Origin: Quillaja saponaria | Lineage: Eukaryota; Streptophyta; Magnoliopsida; Fabales; Quillajaceae | Assembly: GCA_029379385.1 (NCBI GenBank) | Contig: CM055605.1 | Span: 2,949,001-3,013,000 of the forward strand | DNA length: 64,000 nt | Direction: 5' to 3' | Shown: piece after piece, positions 49,025-61,500 of the stretch | How the letters are laid out: each line of letters begins with the position of its first letter | How positions within the stretch are numbered: position 1 is the stretch's first letter | Made by a program: the position numbers and the translations under genes | Notes under the pieces: model-generated | Database searches by the model: none | Seen by the model: only the letters and a program-made list of their open reading frames with translations | Told to the model about the DNA's origin: nothing

Positions 49025-51380
49025 ATGGCGTTTGAGATTCCACTGGAACAGATAAACGAGTTACGGAACTTGCTTCGTAAAGAAGCCAAGCTATCTTGGT
49101 ACGAACCATAGAAGAAGGACTCTGCCTCGCTTCCAAAGCTACCATCTGTGGAAGAAGCAATTGCTGAGCTCGATCCATCGCCGCCATACCTTCGGTGTAA
49201 GAATTGCAAGGGCAGGCTACTCCGTGGGATACAATCAATAATTTGCGTATTCTGTGGCACTCATCCCAACAAGGACGTTCCACCTGAGCCTCTCCATTTT
49301 AAGAACACAATTGGATATCGGTGGTTACTTGACTACCTTCACTTAGATGGATTGGTAAACCCTAATTATTTTGGTTTTTAATCTCAATATTATTATTTAT
49401 TCTCGCTTAAGAAGTGCATTTTGGATCTACTTCTGGAATGCAATTCTTCTATGAATGCTTTCCTTCATACAAATTTCTTTGGTGGTGCTTGTGTTAGTTA
49501 GAACACTAATTTATATTTCAAAGTTAGTGTCTTTAACTTGTTTCTGTGATGATTGGAGGTGTTGTGTTGTGAATTGTGATTTGTATTTATAAATTTCCAA
49601 TTTTGTTGGTGTCTGTCCACTGATTTTGTAATGTATGTTAATGGGATCCTTGCATGAAGGATTTATATGTTTCTTGGAATTGGGCTCATTGTGTGTAGGA
49701 GGTAGCGGGGCCATTAGTTGATTCAAATGAATCAAACAGAGGAATGATTTCTTCGAAAGACGAGTTTTCCTTGTCTGAACTACTAGATTTGGAAATAAGA
49801 TGGCCTTCTGAATTAGAGAAACCTGAAACTAATGTTTGGAACGAGAAACCAATTTGGACCAAAATTTCATTGAATTTGGATGGAGTTAGCCTTGATGATT
49901 TTTTTACCAAAAACGAACCTTCTTCAGATGCATTCGGAGAGCATTTAGTTCCAGATAAACAAATTGACAGTGCCAGTGCCACCAGTTATGCTCTTGTAGG
50001 CAATGGAAATCTTAGTTTGTTTGAGAATGTTCATCCTTCTGAAACAGCTACAAGGTCCACAGAAGACGAGATTGGTGATTCTACTTCTGATTGGGCAGCG
50101 AATTTTCAGCCTCCTGGTCTTGAAACACTTCAGGAGGGTTCCAAATCGTTTGACCCATTTTTTGGTTCGATGGTTGATCTTACCGCTCATATAGATACAG
50201 TATTTGGATCAGGAAAAGATTCTGTTGATGTAAAAGTGAAAGACAACATGAATCCTTCAGAATCATTGGACAGAGATTGTTTTCAGGGTGATATATGGAG
50301 TAATTCCATCTCAGAGGTATCTGGCCAAACTGGCAAATCTGAAACAAATGCTAGTCTTAGTGATGGAAGAATAACTGACAATGCTGCCGATTCTTCTTTA
50401 CAGAATATTGATTGGATTCAAGAGGAAAAATGGCAAAGCACCAATGATAAAGCAACTGATGATAGGACCACTGGTGAAAAAACTGATTCTTTTGATGCAT
50501 GGAACGGATTTACCAGCTCAACTAGTACACAAGATCCTTCTAATAATGTTTTGAAACAAGCTGTTACTCAGGTGTCTCCTTCTGCAGTACTGACTGCGGA
50601 AGTAAACTTGTTCAACTCATCAGACAATTGGCATGATGTGAATTGTGGCAGTTTTCCCGAACCAGATTTCTTTTCAGGACCATTTAATAGTCCATTCAGT
50701 TCTCCTGGAGAGAAGATCACACAGTTGGAAGCTTATGTTTCAAACAGGTATGTTCATGTTACTCTTGCTATCTAATTTATTTTTATTAAAAATCAACCAG
50801 CTGGAAGGTTGAATCTTATCATTAAATTCTATATGAACATGTAGGGTTTTGGTTACTGTTGAACCTTCAACCTTTTGTCTTGGTCATTGATCCCAGCATA
50901 GTCTAGGAAGGGAAAGACCCTGAATGTTGCAATTCCTTGTCAGAATTTTCCTTATGAATGGAACATCTTGAAAAAGAGAGATGGTTGAGCAGAAATGTTT
51001 TTGTGATGAGGCTAATGACGTAATGAGGGGAGAAATAGTTCTGATATGGGGTTGTGGAAGTGGTTTTGAGTTTATTCTGGTTAATTGTTTTGTGCTCTGT
51101 GTCCAATCCTCAAACTGGTACCTTGCTTTCTGCCGTATGATTGAGAAAAATTGCACTCTGAACAAAGAATTCTTTCTATTTAATCATTCTCATGTGGCTT
51201 GTTGCATGTTTCAGGGAAGCTAATGTGGATGCAAAAGGAGGACACACTGGAGATGTGAAAGGTGGAGATGTTTCCAGTATAAAATCAGAGTCAAATGTTG
51301 ATGATATAGAGATGTTGATGTCCCAGATGCATGATCTCTCCTTTATGCTTGAAAGTAATCTTTCAATTCCCTCAAAGTAA
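49025..51380 (+). CDS. Plant zinc-ribbon protein (probably DUF7815), in-frame TAG at codon 29
   Basis: Uncharacterised plant protein; I believe the family is DUF7815, but the name is from memory. Exons: 49025-49354, 49699-50747, 51215-51380 (514 codons plus stop). The N terminus starts MAFEIPLEQINELRNLLRKE and has LSWYEP before a TAG at 49109-49111. The same frame then continues with LPSVEEAIAELDPSPPYLRC and a C58-x2-C61-x12-C74-x2-C77 zinc ribbon, then GYRWLLDYL. The long second exon is acidic, Ser/Asp/Asn-rich and probably disordered. The end contains MLMSQMHDLSFMLESNLSIPSK. The final TAA overlaps a good donor (AAA|GTAAGA at 51377), so a further exon is possible. The TAG would truncate the protein to 28 residues; it is a substitution-type defect or an error. 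Confidence 0.8.
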
Positions 51381-52042
51381 GATGGATTTATGTCTTTTTT
51401 CCAAATATTACGATCGAGTTGTTCTTCATATATGTTATGTAAGGTTAATTTTGTAATTTAAATCTTATTCCCATTCTATTTGTATATTGAATCCTTCAAT
51501 AGATCAGCCATGCCTTCTTGTTAGCTAGTGCCTGTAATCTTCTACGTCTGGTAGTCAAACAATGTTAGTCATATTTGAAAAGAGAAGTTAAGAATTATAG
51601 CTTGAACTGCAATAAAGTATGCTCAATCCAGTTGGATCAGGTGGAGTTTTCTGGCATTGCAGATTGTAGTAATTCATCGGCTGATCAGGTGGAGTTTTCT
51701 GGTATTGCAGGTTGTATGTCCAAAATTCTTTTCAATCAAGTGATCGTACTTCCATTTCCAGGATTTGATCTAGGCTATACAAATCTAAGATGGGGGAATG
51801 AAATGGACATGTCTGTTTAAAACAGATATCATGGAGAACAGATATAAAGGTGAAACAAGGATGCATCCTTCAGATAACAATAAACGACATGTGACTTAAC
51901 ACATGTAATGTGCAATTACATTGACACCCAGAAGACAATGGCCCTGTACGAGCTGTGTATAAAGTTCATGTATAAAAAACTGGGTATAGAGCTATTCATC
52001 TTGAATGTGTATAAAGGAATGCTAATATTGTGGGTGTCTACC
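51381..52042. other. Convergent 3' region, zinc-ribbon gene and CNOT9-like gene
   Basis: Contains the two 3' UTRs and a 28-bp segment repeated with 48-bp spacing. A small additional 3' exon of the zinc-ribbon gene could hide here but could not be placed in frame. Confidence 0.5.
51635..51710 (+). repeat. 28-bp segment repeated at 48-bp spacing
   Basis: GATCAGGTGGAGTTTTCTGG plus [C/T]ATTGCAG occurs at 51635-51662 and 51683-51710 with one mismatch. Each copy ends like a splice acceptor (TTGCAG), and the 48-bp spacing is a multiple of three. Confidence 0.8.
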
Positions 52043-55000
52043 CTAATGCTTTCCGTTTGTTTCAGTCCTCATCAATGGGCGCGCAAACCTACTCAGATTT
52101 CTGTGTTTGGGGTGCAGAGTAGAGATATTATAAAGCAACTGGTTCAGCCAACCCATTGCAGTTCTGTCATCCTGGAAAAGAAAATAGCACCAGGAATCAA
52201 CTAAAAGCCACACAACATAGTTTTCCAAAAAAATAAATAAATAAAAAGAAAAAGAAAAAGAAAAAAGAATGTGATAACCAGAATCTGAGAACTGTATTGC
52301 ACAAGTACACTTCCTAAACTTCGTTTCTTTAATGAGCAATGCACTAGTTAGGACCTAAAAGAAAGATACAGTGCCCAGTTATGTTTCTGTTAAAGCAGGG
52401 TCCAGTATGGTCATCTGAAAACTCTCACACGGTGAAATAAGAGAAACATGCATGAGCTGCATTCTGTTCGGCTTATAATGTTTCGTGTAGGATAGGGAAG
52501 CTACAGTCAATTATCTTTAACTTTGGAACTAACTGCTCCAATTAAACGAAAATTTCCCCTGCTTTTTTCTTACATTTAAGTATAAGTTGTGTATGCGTGA
52601 CATGCATGTTAACAATCATCACTAGTCCCCCATCCCACAATGTGCTTAAACCAAGGGTGTTAAATTGAAGTTAAACGAACATACTCGAAGGAGATTGATG
52701 ATGGATGCATCTGTTAACTTAGGAGGAAGGCAACATATTAGACCATCAAGTGCCCTGCAATGGAAGTTTGATATGAAATAACAAATGCTGGATTTGTGGC
52801 GAAAAACAAAAACTCAGTTTAGACCTCTTTAAGATATTTAGCTAACCTTGGATTTTCAGACAGCCTAAGATAGCAACGAACAATATATTTTAGCAGCTGT
52901 TTAGAGGAGGGCTCTTCGGAAATTGTGTCAACCATCTGTCGCAAACTGCAACATATTACAAAAAATCGATCCGCCAAAGTACAGCAATATTTCATCCCGT
53001 CATCACTCATCAGGATTTTTTGCACAATGAGTGTGGCAACCTGTGTCACAAATTCTTTTAAACAGAAATTCATAAATCATGATTTATTTCTATAGATATT
53101 CAAAGTACACGTAACTCGTAAGTCTTATAATTAGATACATGCTTGATCATGACTAACAATTCTCTATATTTGGACGGTTTCCTCTCATCTTTCCTCCTTT
53201 ATTCATGTTGCTTGCATTACATTCCCTTATAGAACTCCGGCTTAATTCTAATTGACATATCATATAAGTAAGTACTCTTGCTTCCCTGAAACCAAGAACA
53301 GAAACTGAAAGTTGCCAGTTGCCACTACTAGGTACCAGAAGTAACCAGTAAAAGAACTAAAGTTATGAATATGCTACATGAGGCCATAATCATATTTTCT
53401 CAAGAAAACCGAAAAAATAGTTGATGGTGTACTGGTGTTACAGGATTTAAAATAAAAGGTAGTACAAGAGCGACATGGAAGAAAACACCAATTAATAGAT
53501 GCTGTCATGCTAGCAGTTATAAGCATGAAAGTTGTTTATCAGTTGTGATCACTTACTGCTTTTGAGATAGCACTGCCAATTTCCATGCAACGCAAGCAAT
53601 GGGGAAATACTTGAGTTTCAATGAGGAAATGAATTACTTCCACATCTTCACTCTGTAGGATCAAGGAATTACAGGTGAATATCAGGAGAAAGCTTAGAGA
53701 AGACGTAAATGATACTTAAAACACAAAACATAGGAAGGCCAAAAGTACTTGTAGGTATTGCAGAAATACCAAGTACCTTGGCAAGAGAACCAATAACACC
53801 TAAGCTTGAAATCCTTAGGTATTCTTGGGGCTTTTCCTTGTTCAATGTGCTAAGAAAAGGGTACAGATACTGTGGCATGTTAGCTGCAAATGATGGAATC
53901 TGATTAGAAGATATAATACATCTCTAAACGCAAAATTGCTACTCTTGCATTAAGCAAGAAAAAGGACCATTATTGTCAATGAAATGTTGCAAGCCTAAAG
54001 GAATGAATTTCTGATGAATTTGAAGCAACAGATAACATTACCCTTAATAAAGTGCCTCCTTGTATCTGGATGTACCGCAACAGACTGTAGCACAAAACAA
54101 CATATCAGTAATATTTCTGAAGTGTGAGAAATGCACAGTATAACCATTAGTTGAATGAAAAGGAAAACCAATTCGAAATAAAAAATAAAAAATGGTCATG
54201 TGGAAAACACTATCAAGCATAGTGTTTTTGGAAAATTTTAGATTTTAGTAAGTACATAAACAAAAATATTTTGTACTAGTTCTCGTTTGAGCTTTAGTAT
54301 CAAGAAGTAAACTACTCAACCCTGCACATTTTCAAGCATAATATGATATACTGCTGCATATCACCATAAACCTAAAGTAAGATTAGACTATCAAATTCTC
54401 CATAAATTCTTACCCCATAAAGAAATGAATCTAGAGAGATATCTATCCTGATAAGAATAGTTAATTAATGTCCCAATGGAGAGTTGATTCCTAAATCGAC
54501 TGGATGTATGCTAACATACCATATTACCAACTGAATTTGTATAAATATGGGATTAAGCACGGTATTCCATAAATCAAACAAACAAGACTTGTGTGGATAA
54601 TATTCTTATTAAAAGGCAAAAGATATCTTCTAAGCTAACCAGTAGATCAAAGCAAACTGATCTGAGACTAATCTATGACTATATTCTCATAAAAAATAAT
54701 TACATTATAAAGAAAGTAAAATAGAAATTTAAATAATGGTAGAATTTAAAATAGGAGACCATATATAACCTGAAGTATAGCAAGAGCATTGCACACTCGA
54801 TTTAAAACTTGATCTGGAATATTTGGGGATGACAGTATGCGGTAAACAGCAGTTATTTCCTAAAATGATAACAAAAATTAATTACCAATGTTACTCTTGG
54901 AACCGAAAATAATGGTCTCTCACCTTGTACAAAGCAATTAGAATAAGTGAGACACAAAGGAGCAAGTTAATTAAAAATAAGAGGCAAATGATTAACAAGA

Positions 55001-56000
55001 TTCTATAAGAAAATACCAATTATAGGAGACATCCAGTAATCAAGTAGCTCATGTACCTTTAAGAGTATAGCTATAGTACCAAAAGAATTCCATAACATTG
55101 GACCCAGCTCTCCACGAATCTCTTTTTTCTAGATGTGAAAGGGAAAACAAATGGGCAAGAAAATGCATCAGAACTTCTATGATGTATGCTTTGAACATTT
55201 AATCCATATATGGAAGAAAAAATGATCAGAAACTCGAAAATATCTTAGAATTACACACATCAGACTCCCTGGATACCAATATCTTGACCATATTATTGTA
55301 TAAGCTAAAACCTCAACGAGTGAAAAACACGATGCTGTTAAACTTTCAGAAACAACGTATAATCACAATTTGAAATTTTCAACATTGTCGCAATCTTCAA
55401 TCTTTAGATGTATATTAACACAATAATAAAGCAGAGCATATTTACTTTACACTCTATTAAACTGAGAAATGCTGCATGCAAAGAAATCAATAAATACATT
55501 AGAAAATTTTACCAAGAAAAGAGAAATACAATAGAAAAAATTAAAATGGGGCCAAACAATTAATGATACCAAGAAAGCCGTCTAATCTGCTTGTTTGGTT
55601 GCCAAGAAACCGTGGGAAAAAATAAACGAAATATGTTAAAAGACAAACAACATCATGGGATTATAATTTTAGTTAAAAAAAATTTCAACTTTACCATTGA
55701 GAGATATTGATTCGTCATCTAAAAATTGACAACAGGTTGGAAGAGAATAATCAGACCATATAATAAAGAAAAAAAAAAAAGGAATTCACCTCTGAAAGGA
55801 GTTGAAGAGGCGTTGTCTCGGTGATTTTCATTGTTAAGGGCAAGAATTAACTGGCTCACAGAGAACCCTCTAAGGTCTACATTTTCGGGTCGGGTTGCAC
55901 GAGAGGAGCTCGGACCTGCTTCTCCTACGTTTAACGCCGCTAGTGCTTGTAACGACACTGATGGCTCGTCGTCGAACAACGATTCTGGAAGGTTCGACAT
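52043..56000 (-). CDS. CNOT9/RCD1-like CCR4-NOT subunit, divergent, one +1 break
   Basis: Armadillo-repeat subunit of the CCR4-NOT deadenylase complex. Exons: 56000-55790, 55128-55057, 54859-54770, 54084-54042, 53883-53777, 53652-53557, 53040-52847, 52754-52685, 52171-52043 (336 aa). Family signatures in order: MLWNSFGTIAILLKEI, NRVCNALAILQSVAVHPDTRR, MPQYLYPFLST, EYLRISSLGVIGSLAK, EVI-x-FLI, VATLIVQKILMSDDG, EEPSSKQLLKYIVRCYLRLSENPR, MGWLNQLLYNIS. Sequence such as CCTLADRFFVICCSLRQM and the extended C terminus depart from canonical plant CNOT9, so this looks like a paralogue. In exon 1 one surplus base at 55809-55810 shifts the frame just before the donor: without it the exon ends NALQLLSE, as in relatives, and joins KKEI in phase. 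All later exons are in phase. Confidence 0.9.
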
Positions 56001-56140
56001 ATTCTCACTCTCACTCCCCTTGGGGGGTCTTCGGTTTGTGTCTCTGACTGAACTCCGGTGATGGTAGAAGAAGAGCTATGGTGTCCTTGAGAGCAAGGGG
56101 CTGACTGAAGTACCCTGGTTTACATAGAGTGAATGGTCTG

Positions 56141-56152
56141 CTTTATATATAT
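56141..56152 (-). promoter_or_regulatory. TATA box of the CNOT9-like gene
   Basis: ATATATATAAAG on the minus strand, about 140 nt upstream of the ATG. Suitable position and consensus; function inferred. Confidence 0.5.
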
Positions 56153-56521
56153 TTTTGTTTGGGCCTTGGAGAGAGAAAATAGATATGGAGGTCGGTAGGC
56201 TGTGGGTCTAGGAGGGATTTTTAACCTTTAATGCAAATCCATAGTCTTCAATTATTTAGAGAATTTGCCCCAGAAAGAATTAGATTTGCATTCAAGTCAT
56301 ATATAATATTGAATTGTTAGTGTAATCATGTGGAATTGCTAATAGATATACCTATAGTTACTTGATCATAACCGTTTATTTGATGATAAAAAGTGGAGAT
56401 TAACCAAATTAATAGTCCTTTTTGAGAAATAAAATATTTATTATGGCCATTTACGTTTTGAAGGCAAGTAATATTTTTTTCTATTCTTGGATTCTCACCT
56501 GTATACATAAATATAATTGTC

Positions 56522-56639
56522 ATAAAAATTGTGAGATTGTTTGTTCTTATTTATCCCGGTTGAAAATGATTATAATTATTATAAGAATTGTGGGATTGTT
56601 TGTTCTTACTTATCCCAGTTGAAAATGATATTATTATGC
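56522..56639. repeat. 59-bp tandem duplication
   Basis: Two adjacent 59-bp units (56522-56580, 56581-56639) share AATTGTG-GATTGTTTGTTCTTA and GTTGAAAATGAT blocks with few mismatches. Confidence 0.85.
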
Positions 56640-58519
56640 GTAAATCATATAAGTAGGATGATAAGTATTAAGATTGAAAAAGAGTTATTGTAAGAAATAT
56701 ATATAAGATGAGATCAGAATTAATAATAAAAAAAGAGTTATTGCGGACAAAACAAATAAATAGGACTAAGAGTTGTTAAGAATAATAAAATTAGGTCATT
56801 GCAAGGAATGATGCATGCGTCCCATCTCATCTTTTGCTTATTCATATATGACAGTCGATAATTTGGTAACTGATGTAGTGATGCCAATAACTTTGGTTCT
56901 ATTAACTGGATCGAACGGCCTCAATTCATCACAGTTCAATCGGTCAATCATGAATTATGATTATGACTGCATCGGGGTTTTATCCCAAACCCCTTATCCA
57001 TACAATGTGTTTCTCCCATGTTATACTTTGACATCAAGACAAATTTAATCTATAATGACTTAAGTGAGCTTTTTTTTTTTTTTTTTGGAATTAAATAGTA
57101 TTTTAGATAAAATTATAAAGACTAAATTATTATTAAAATATACGGATGAATTTAGAAAATTACCAAGCAATTTTTTTTCTTCTAATTGGAAGCATTAGCA
57201 ATGGCACTTCTCTCTTTCTAGGTGAAGTGTGTTATGGAGACTAGCTTCTTATATAAAATGCATAATCATGAATATTAATTATTTATTACACCATTGATTT
57301 GGTGTGCTTGTAACAGTCTAGATACTGGAAATAGTTGGTAAATAGTTTGCTCTGTTTGCTTCTTCCATACTTCACTTTTATTCTAGTTTCTATTTTCCCA
57401 ATATATATATTTTTGATTAATAAGCACATGTCCTCCATGCATTAAAAATAACGTTTTTTTTTTTTTTTGCGGTCATGGAGACCACGTGCTAAACATGCGC
57501 CGATTGGTTGCACAAGATCAAACTGCCTTTGACTCCAATTTTATTGGTTGTTTGTAATTACATGAAAAAAGACAACTTCTTAAAGTTTTTATAAGAAAGG
57601 AAAGCCAAATATTAACACCCCATCTTTTTTTAATTTTGTGGTGGAATAATATTTTTGACTATGAATACTAGTGAAATTTACCATTTTGGTGAAATAATCT
57701 TTCCCTTCTATAATTTTATTATTTGTTTGTTATTATTTTGGTTCATAGAAAACTCCTTTAGAGGTAGTTTTTTGCTATTTACATAATTTCTTTATCTTAA
57801 CTGAAATTAGGATTTGAGCCTAAAGGCTTGGTATACAACATTAAAATAATTTATTAGTTAAACTGATACCTTCATATAAAAATTTATTTAGATATATAAA
57901 AGACAAGTTAAATTTTTACTAAAGAATGAGAGGTATTTTTATTTTCTTCCATAATACTTTTAATGAAAATAAGATTCAATTACAAATTAAGATGATATTA
58001 CATTATTAGTTTAATCAATTTAAATTATTTTTATTAATATAAAAGCACTAGTACTTTAAATAATGAATTTACAAAATATTATATTAAAGTATGCATTGGC
58101 ATTACAACAATTTATGAATTTTTTTTCTCTGAATTAGATAAAAAGTTATGTCTTATTGAATAAAATGAAAAAGAAGTAAATAATAATAATAAGTAAGCAC
58201 ACAAAAGGGTGCATGCACCCATCAAGAAGTCACGCAATATAATTATGGCACAAATCAAGAATTTTCTCAAAGAAATGAGAGATGGTTGTACATTTTTTTC
58301 TTAGTTGCACTAAATAGAACCTCAAGCACAAAACTATAAAGAGAGAATATATATTTATTAATTTATTCTAGGTACAAACTGAGCTACAATTAATTTTATT
58401 TATAACAAACTCACATTCTTATTGTAAATATTAAAGTCATACATAAAACTTGCAATTCTTAAAAGAGGTTTTTTTTTTTTTTGGATTTATAAAGAAACAT
58501 AAAGAATAAAAAGTGGAGG

Positions 58520-61500
58520 CTAATAATTACTCCTTCTAGATAAGTGCACAAAGAATGCGGCCAGTGCTCCTGCCTTGCATAATGTAGATGAAGGAATTCC
58601 ATATTTTCCTTTCCCAAAAAGCCCTTTCAAAAAAGGCCAGTAGCATAGTACCAAATACAAACTACAAAACACCTCTCCTGGTCCAGACCCATTTCCATTT
58701 TTTGCTGGTTCTTGCAAACCCAATAATTTCATAACAAGCACAATCAAATGCACCATCAAAATTGTTGTGCCTGGCACAAAAACTGGGGACTCATTGAAGG
58801 TGAACGTACCGGCATCTTCATTGTCGCCATCACCAGAATTTGATTCCTCTTTTTGTGTTACATCGAACACTGTTTCTGATATTCTTAATAATTTAAGTAT
58901 GACACTGAAAATTCCGAGTAACCACGCATTCATGGTAATTATTCTTGACATTCTTTGGTTATTCCACCATGCTCGTATTGATTGTCCAGTTTCAAAGTAC
59001 TCTAACAAAGAGTTTAAGTGGAGAACCACAAAAGGAGCAGCAAAAATCCATAGTCCGGTATCCTAGAAGGCGCAATCCATTCATGTTAGAAAATATAAAT
59101 GGCTGAAACTATTATGCATTTAACAAGTTCAAATATTTTATAAAAATAATACACGGTTATGGTAATATATGTACTAAGATATTAATCGTCTAAATAAATG
59201 ACGTTGTAAAGTAAAATATATACTAACACACAAATTTAAATAAATTGGTATAACTGTTATAGCTCATAATATGTGGGCTAAAACATGAATCGCTTAAACG
59301 AAATGGTGATTTAAGTTAAATATTAATTGCTAAAGCTTTAGGTGATGTAATGGTTGAATAACTAGTGATTTGTGTATTGAGACATGAATCGTGTATACAA
59401 CGGACAAATTTAGGGTACAATTTGTGTCAACACAAATAAATTGGTACTAAATGTAACAATGAATGAAATGGCAAAATAAATGTTGATTTAAGGTAAAATA
59501 TGTACTAACACACAAATTGATTTAGAGTGGAAAAACTTATAACTTTTTAATGTCACATGAGTATTAGGATTCAAATTGATGAGACTCTAAAAAATTTAAA
59601 CTAAATAAAAGAATATATGCACTCAATGAAGTTATCTAACATAATAAGTAGAGGGAAGTGAAACAATTCGACTCAATTAGTCAATAAAACCGAAAAAAAT
59701 CTGATAAAATTGATTGAGTTGGCTTATGTGATGAAAATTTTGTCAAAAATGATTGTATGCTTCTTCTTTTCTTTTTTTTGCTGAAAAATGATTGTATGCT
59801 TGTGGTTTAGTTATACTAACCTTGGGAAAGAGTTGAGAGTTGGTAATAAGACAATAGGCAGGAAGTACAGCATAGAGAATTTCAGGGATGGCATGCAATC
59901 CCCATTGGAAGATCCACAAATATGCCAAGCACTGCCTGAATTGGAGCTTACCAAAGAGGGTGCCAAATATTGGGTTATTCTTGCTTAATAAGATTTCAAG
60001 CAGGCCTGTGGCCCATCTCTTCTGTTGGGTCATTGAAGCAGGCCCACCTGTGCGTGCACATCCCATAAAGGCAGGTGGGTCTGACATATAATTTGCTGAT
60101 TTCCAACCTCTTGTGTGCATTTTCATCCCAGTAAGGACATCCTCTGTTGTAGATCCATATACCCAACCCACCTAAAATTTTGAGAAATTAATAATTAAAA
60201 CATGGAAAAACAAATTGGATATTTTATTCATAAAAATTATGTATGTGTCTCTGACAGACCTGACTGCCCCAGCCAGTACCATACTCATATCCACAACCAG
60301 CAACTTGGTTTGCTGACTCAATAGAGTTTGAAAGATTATGATGAGGAGGAGAATATGTAGTCCCTTCCAATGCATCAGCAGCTGTGTTGATGAATTCCCT
60401 AGAACTTCCAAAATTTCTTACTAATTCATTTTCAGACAAATTTCCTGAAAATAAAGGAATCAAAATTAATAATGTATATAAAAAGAAAAATATAGGAAAG
60501 AAGTTGATGTCATTTCTCATTATGGATCTAGATTATTTTTTGTTTTGTTTGAGAGAGAGAAAAGAAGAACAAGCATTGTATATTTTTCTCTTCGAATGGA
60601 TCCAAAAATAAAAGAGAATCCAAATGACAATCTTAGAGAATAATTTGTTATTTACATATATCAATTGGAATCAAAGCAAGGTTCTTACTTGTATTTTCTA
60701 TGTCAGGGGGGGATAGACCATAGATAACTTTTCGTCTATGAAAGCAATTTGTTCCACCATTGAAAGGACCTTGCAGTCCTCCCACTCCACTTCCCATAAA
60801 CTACATCCACCAAAAAGAAAAATTAAAGTAAGGAAAAATCAGTTAAAACATTAAATCTTATAATTAAAGAGGAACACAATTTTCTTTTTCTTTCTCTAAT
60901 GTGTGGCAAGTATAATTACTCACCCTGAACACAACCACCAATTGATTTCCAAATGGGTCATCCTTCAATCCATCATAGAAATATTGGGGGCATTGAGCAA
61001 ATGCAACTTCTTTTTGGGCATCGGGATCCAGTAAAATGCACATTCCATGTAACACAATCTTGGGATCGTTTACAAACATGTCACAATCTAAGTTGAGCAT
61101 ATAGGGTGCATTGCTCATCACCCCAGAGACTCTTGCCTATTCATAACATAGAACATAACATTTGTAACTGTATAACAGAAGTAGGAAATTGAAAATTCAG
61201 GATTCTTACATTTAGTTTGTGCACGGAAGTATCTTTTACAGAAATACGAGTCTCTCTTATTCTTTACGAAAGACTTCAATGTACAATATACATATTAATT
61301 TATTTCCTGTGCGGCATTTTTTACATAAAAATAAGTCTCGTTTATATTTTTTGTGAGATTTCTGTGTACGGATTAATTTGCTTTGTGTATGTAAAGACAA
61401 TTTAAAAATTAAGATAACGCATACTTAATAAGATTTATCTAACGGTGCCTAAATTGCACTTGTTAAGTTCTTATAAATAAAAAATTGATAACATTTACTA

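Larger units (their letters stand above)
56001..58519. other. Intergenic region, CNOT9-like to Csl gene
   Basis: The first 160 bp are the CNOT9-like leader and promoter. A 59-bp tandem duplication lies at 56522-56639. The rest is AT-rich with T/A tracts; the last few hundred bases are the Csl 3' flank. No gene was supported. Confidence 0.5.

Noticed and set aside
49099..49111. GT...AG segment around TACGAACCATAG as an intron removing the TAG
   Set aside because: Only about 13 nt, far below the minimum plant intron length.
51908..52204. 98-codon plus-strand open frame
   Set aside because: Overlaps the last exon of the CNOT9-like gene in antisense; it is a shadow of that exon.
56815..57048. 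77-codon plus-strand open frame
   Set aside because: No recognisable domain or conserved motif and no neighbouring exons; treated as chance.
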